This document shows positions 59,001 through 62,000 of a stretch of DNA of 64,000 nucleotides, piece after piece. Location of the stretch: NCBI GenBank assembly GCA_949710005.1, contig OX453276.1, positions 29,182,113-29,246,112 on the forward strand, written 5' to 3'. The notes beneath the pieces were generated by a model. It was not told the origin of the DNA and ran no database searches. It was given only the letters and a program-made list of their open reading frames with translations. The translations under genes and the position numbers were made by a program. The stretch comes from Ricordea florida. Taxonomy: Eukaryota > Cnidaria > Anthozoa > Corallimorpharia > Ricordeidae. Within the stretch, counting starts at the first letter, position 1. Each line of letters opens with the position of its first letter.

Positions 59001-62000
59001 ATGAATTTCCTTCGGGGAGCCATAGCAATGCCCATTCGCGGTTGCCAAAGAAATTCCCTTTGGGGAGCTATGAATTCACTTCGGGGAGCAATAACTGAAC
59101 TCTCTCGGAAGTGCCAAAACGAATGCTTCACTACATGTTTAACAAAACTCTTGGAGTGTTTGATGATTCAAAGCGTTAACCACTGTATAATTATTATCAG
59201 AGACAATGGCTATAGGCAATTAGTTTCATGTAGTACAACAGATAGCAATACTTGTATTGATCATATATAGACCAACTTACCAGAATCACAAGCAACATCT
59301 CAAGTTTTAGAGACATTTTTCAGACCATAAAGCAATATGTGCTTTGTTGAACTGCTTTTGATAAAATGTAGTTGATAAAGATTTCATGATTTTTGTTTTT
59401 GTTTTTTGAAATTGCACTTAATTCCTTTACATTGCACCAATTGTACAAAAACAAAATACCACTGATTTGCACTAATTCTGCAACTGAAGTTGAATGACCA
59501 TTGTTCTTTGTGAACACCATTTACAAAATTGTACAACATATAACAGACAAAATTAGTACAATTTTACAGATATATACCTGCCTTCCCTCTATCACTAGTT
59601 TACATGTACTTTTGTCTTATATCATAGGACAATTTAGAAATCATGGATGCTAAGTTTAGTATAAACTGAAAATCACATTTCTTCAAAATCTACATATACT
59701 CTATACCTACTCAGTCAAACTGAATTACATATATATTTAATATTTTCTTATTTAGAAAAACAGGAAACAGACAAAACTGATGGTAAGTTTTTGTTACTGT
59801 TTTAGTTTTCTGAAGCATATTTCTATGTTTGTGTGTATTTGTGTGTATCTTGTCTTTTTTGTTTGTTTTTTCTTTTGTTTCTTCTTACTCTTTTCAGTAA
59901 AATTTTCATGTATTTCCTGTTTATTCATATATCTAAATTCATTCTCATTAAATTATGAAACACTTTATAACTGATACTTACTGTTACTCTTTTGCATTTT
60001 TGTTTCAGAGGTAAACATCCATGGCTACATCCATCCTCTAAGTCCAGTTAAGAATTCACATAAGTCTAAAACACCATACTTTGACTGCCTAGTTCAAACC
60101 CGTGAAGATGACAAAGTACATGCAGTCTAGCTGTTATGATTTACAGAAAAGAGCAAACATGCAACAGGCCTTTTATACCAGATCACCAGTTAAAATCTCA
60201 GCTGCGAAAAGACTACCAAAAACAAGTTTCTCTTCTGACAACGAAGATTGATACAAGATAACCAAGAAATCAAAAGCGATGCCATCATCATCCACAGATT
60301 ATGACTACAATGACCAATTCACTTCAACACTCCTTACAGTCAGTGAAGCCCTGCAAGCAGACCTTTATAAAGCTATTGATGTTCTTGCTTAAGTCATGAC
60401 CAAGGATGAAAAGAATTAAGTGATAATGTAACAGGAAAGAGACTCATTTAAAGCACTTGCATCATTGCTGACACTAAGGATAGTATAGAGCTAGTTCTAT
60501 GGGAAGACCATATCTCCAACGTTGATTGTGGAAAAACATGCCTATTCAAAGCAGTAAGAGTAAGAGTGTTTAATGATACAATATATGTAGGCACCAATGA
60601 GACAACTGTTATTGAACCAAATCTATCATCATACATCATTAAAGATAACATACCTGAGGGACAATGCATTGCAGCACTTATCAAAAAGTCCACTTCATGC
60701 TTTGTATGTAATGCATCTATAGAATTAGAGCCAGATGAAAATACTGATACAGTAACATGCCAGTCATGTCAAATGACAATACTATCATCACATCTAAATG
60801 TCTGCATGTTAATCATCAAAACTGCAAATGGAAAAAAAAGAAACCTACACCTGTTTTAACGACACACTCCAGAGTTTTTTGGCTTCCATTGGTAGACTAG
60901 AAGCTGTAGATGATATACTGATTAAAGATCTTGAGAACCTTATCGTACACTCGGGGCCAAAACACATGATTGTTGACAATGCCAACAAAAAGATTGACCA
61001 ATTTCTTCTGTAGGCCACTCATGTTATATTACACTTACTGTAAATACAAAACAAAATAATCTTTGATAATGCCAGCATTGGACTGCAAACACTAAAACCA
61101 TGAAATAGTACTAACCAAATAGAGTGGATGCACTAAATCTGTGAAACAAATATTACTAATTACTACTCTAAATAGTGTTGATTAAACAATAGAACACAAA
61201 GGAATTAGTATAATTTAGTGCTATCTTGTACTATTTTTGTTTCGCTGATTAAGTGTATTCCCTCTAATGTAAAATACCATTGAATAGTGTTGATTATCAA
61301 ATAGAATATCAAATAGATTATCAAATAGTTCACCAGCACTTAGTATTATTTAATTAGGTAAATATTTCATGCTTTTAGAATGCCATCACTAAAGCATTAT
61401 ATAGTCAATTTTAATTAAAAATAGTACTAAGTACTTCTGAATTATGCTTATTCCTTTGTTTTCTATTTTCTATTTAGCACTCTTTAGTAAATTCTTTTTC
61501 ATGCTTTTGGTGTTTGTGCTTTAGTGTTTGCCATGTATTAGACAGTATGTTGTTAATAGTTTCTCCTGTTTGTATTTTATTTTGTATGTTTACATTCCTA
61601 TCGTTTGAAGTTTCTATAGTACTGATGAAAAAGTTACATGATTGCATTTAAATCTTTAGGATTGAAATGTTTACCTAACTGCCAAAATAAAGTTATTCAT
61701 CATAACAAAAGATTGCATTGATGTTTGATCTTTGATGTTTGATGTGATCTGTCAAACATAAATAGCATGAAAAATTGCTTAATTATGCTTATTTTGTTTA
61801 TATGGTCTAATTGATACTATGTAGTACTAATTACACAATAGAGTAGTTGAATGGAGGGCATTATAGTTGCCTGCGAAAACTGGATGTTCCGAAAAACAAA
61901 TAGTCGCCCAAGAACACATTAAAGTTTTGAGGAACATCCAGTTTCCAAGGACAACTATCACAGCTTATAATTCAACTACAAATTTTCCTCCGCTCTCATT

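Noticed and set aside
58596..59270. 224-codon frame with repeated [15 protein letters not shown] units, and minus-strand counterparts
   Set aside because: A 48-bp minisatellite keeps several frames open on both strands; no ATG-to-stop gene evidence beyond that.
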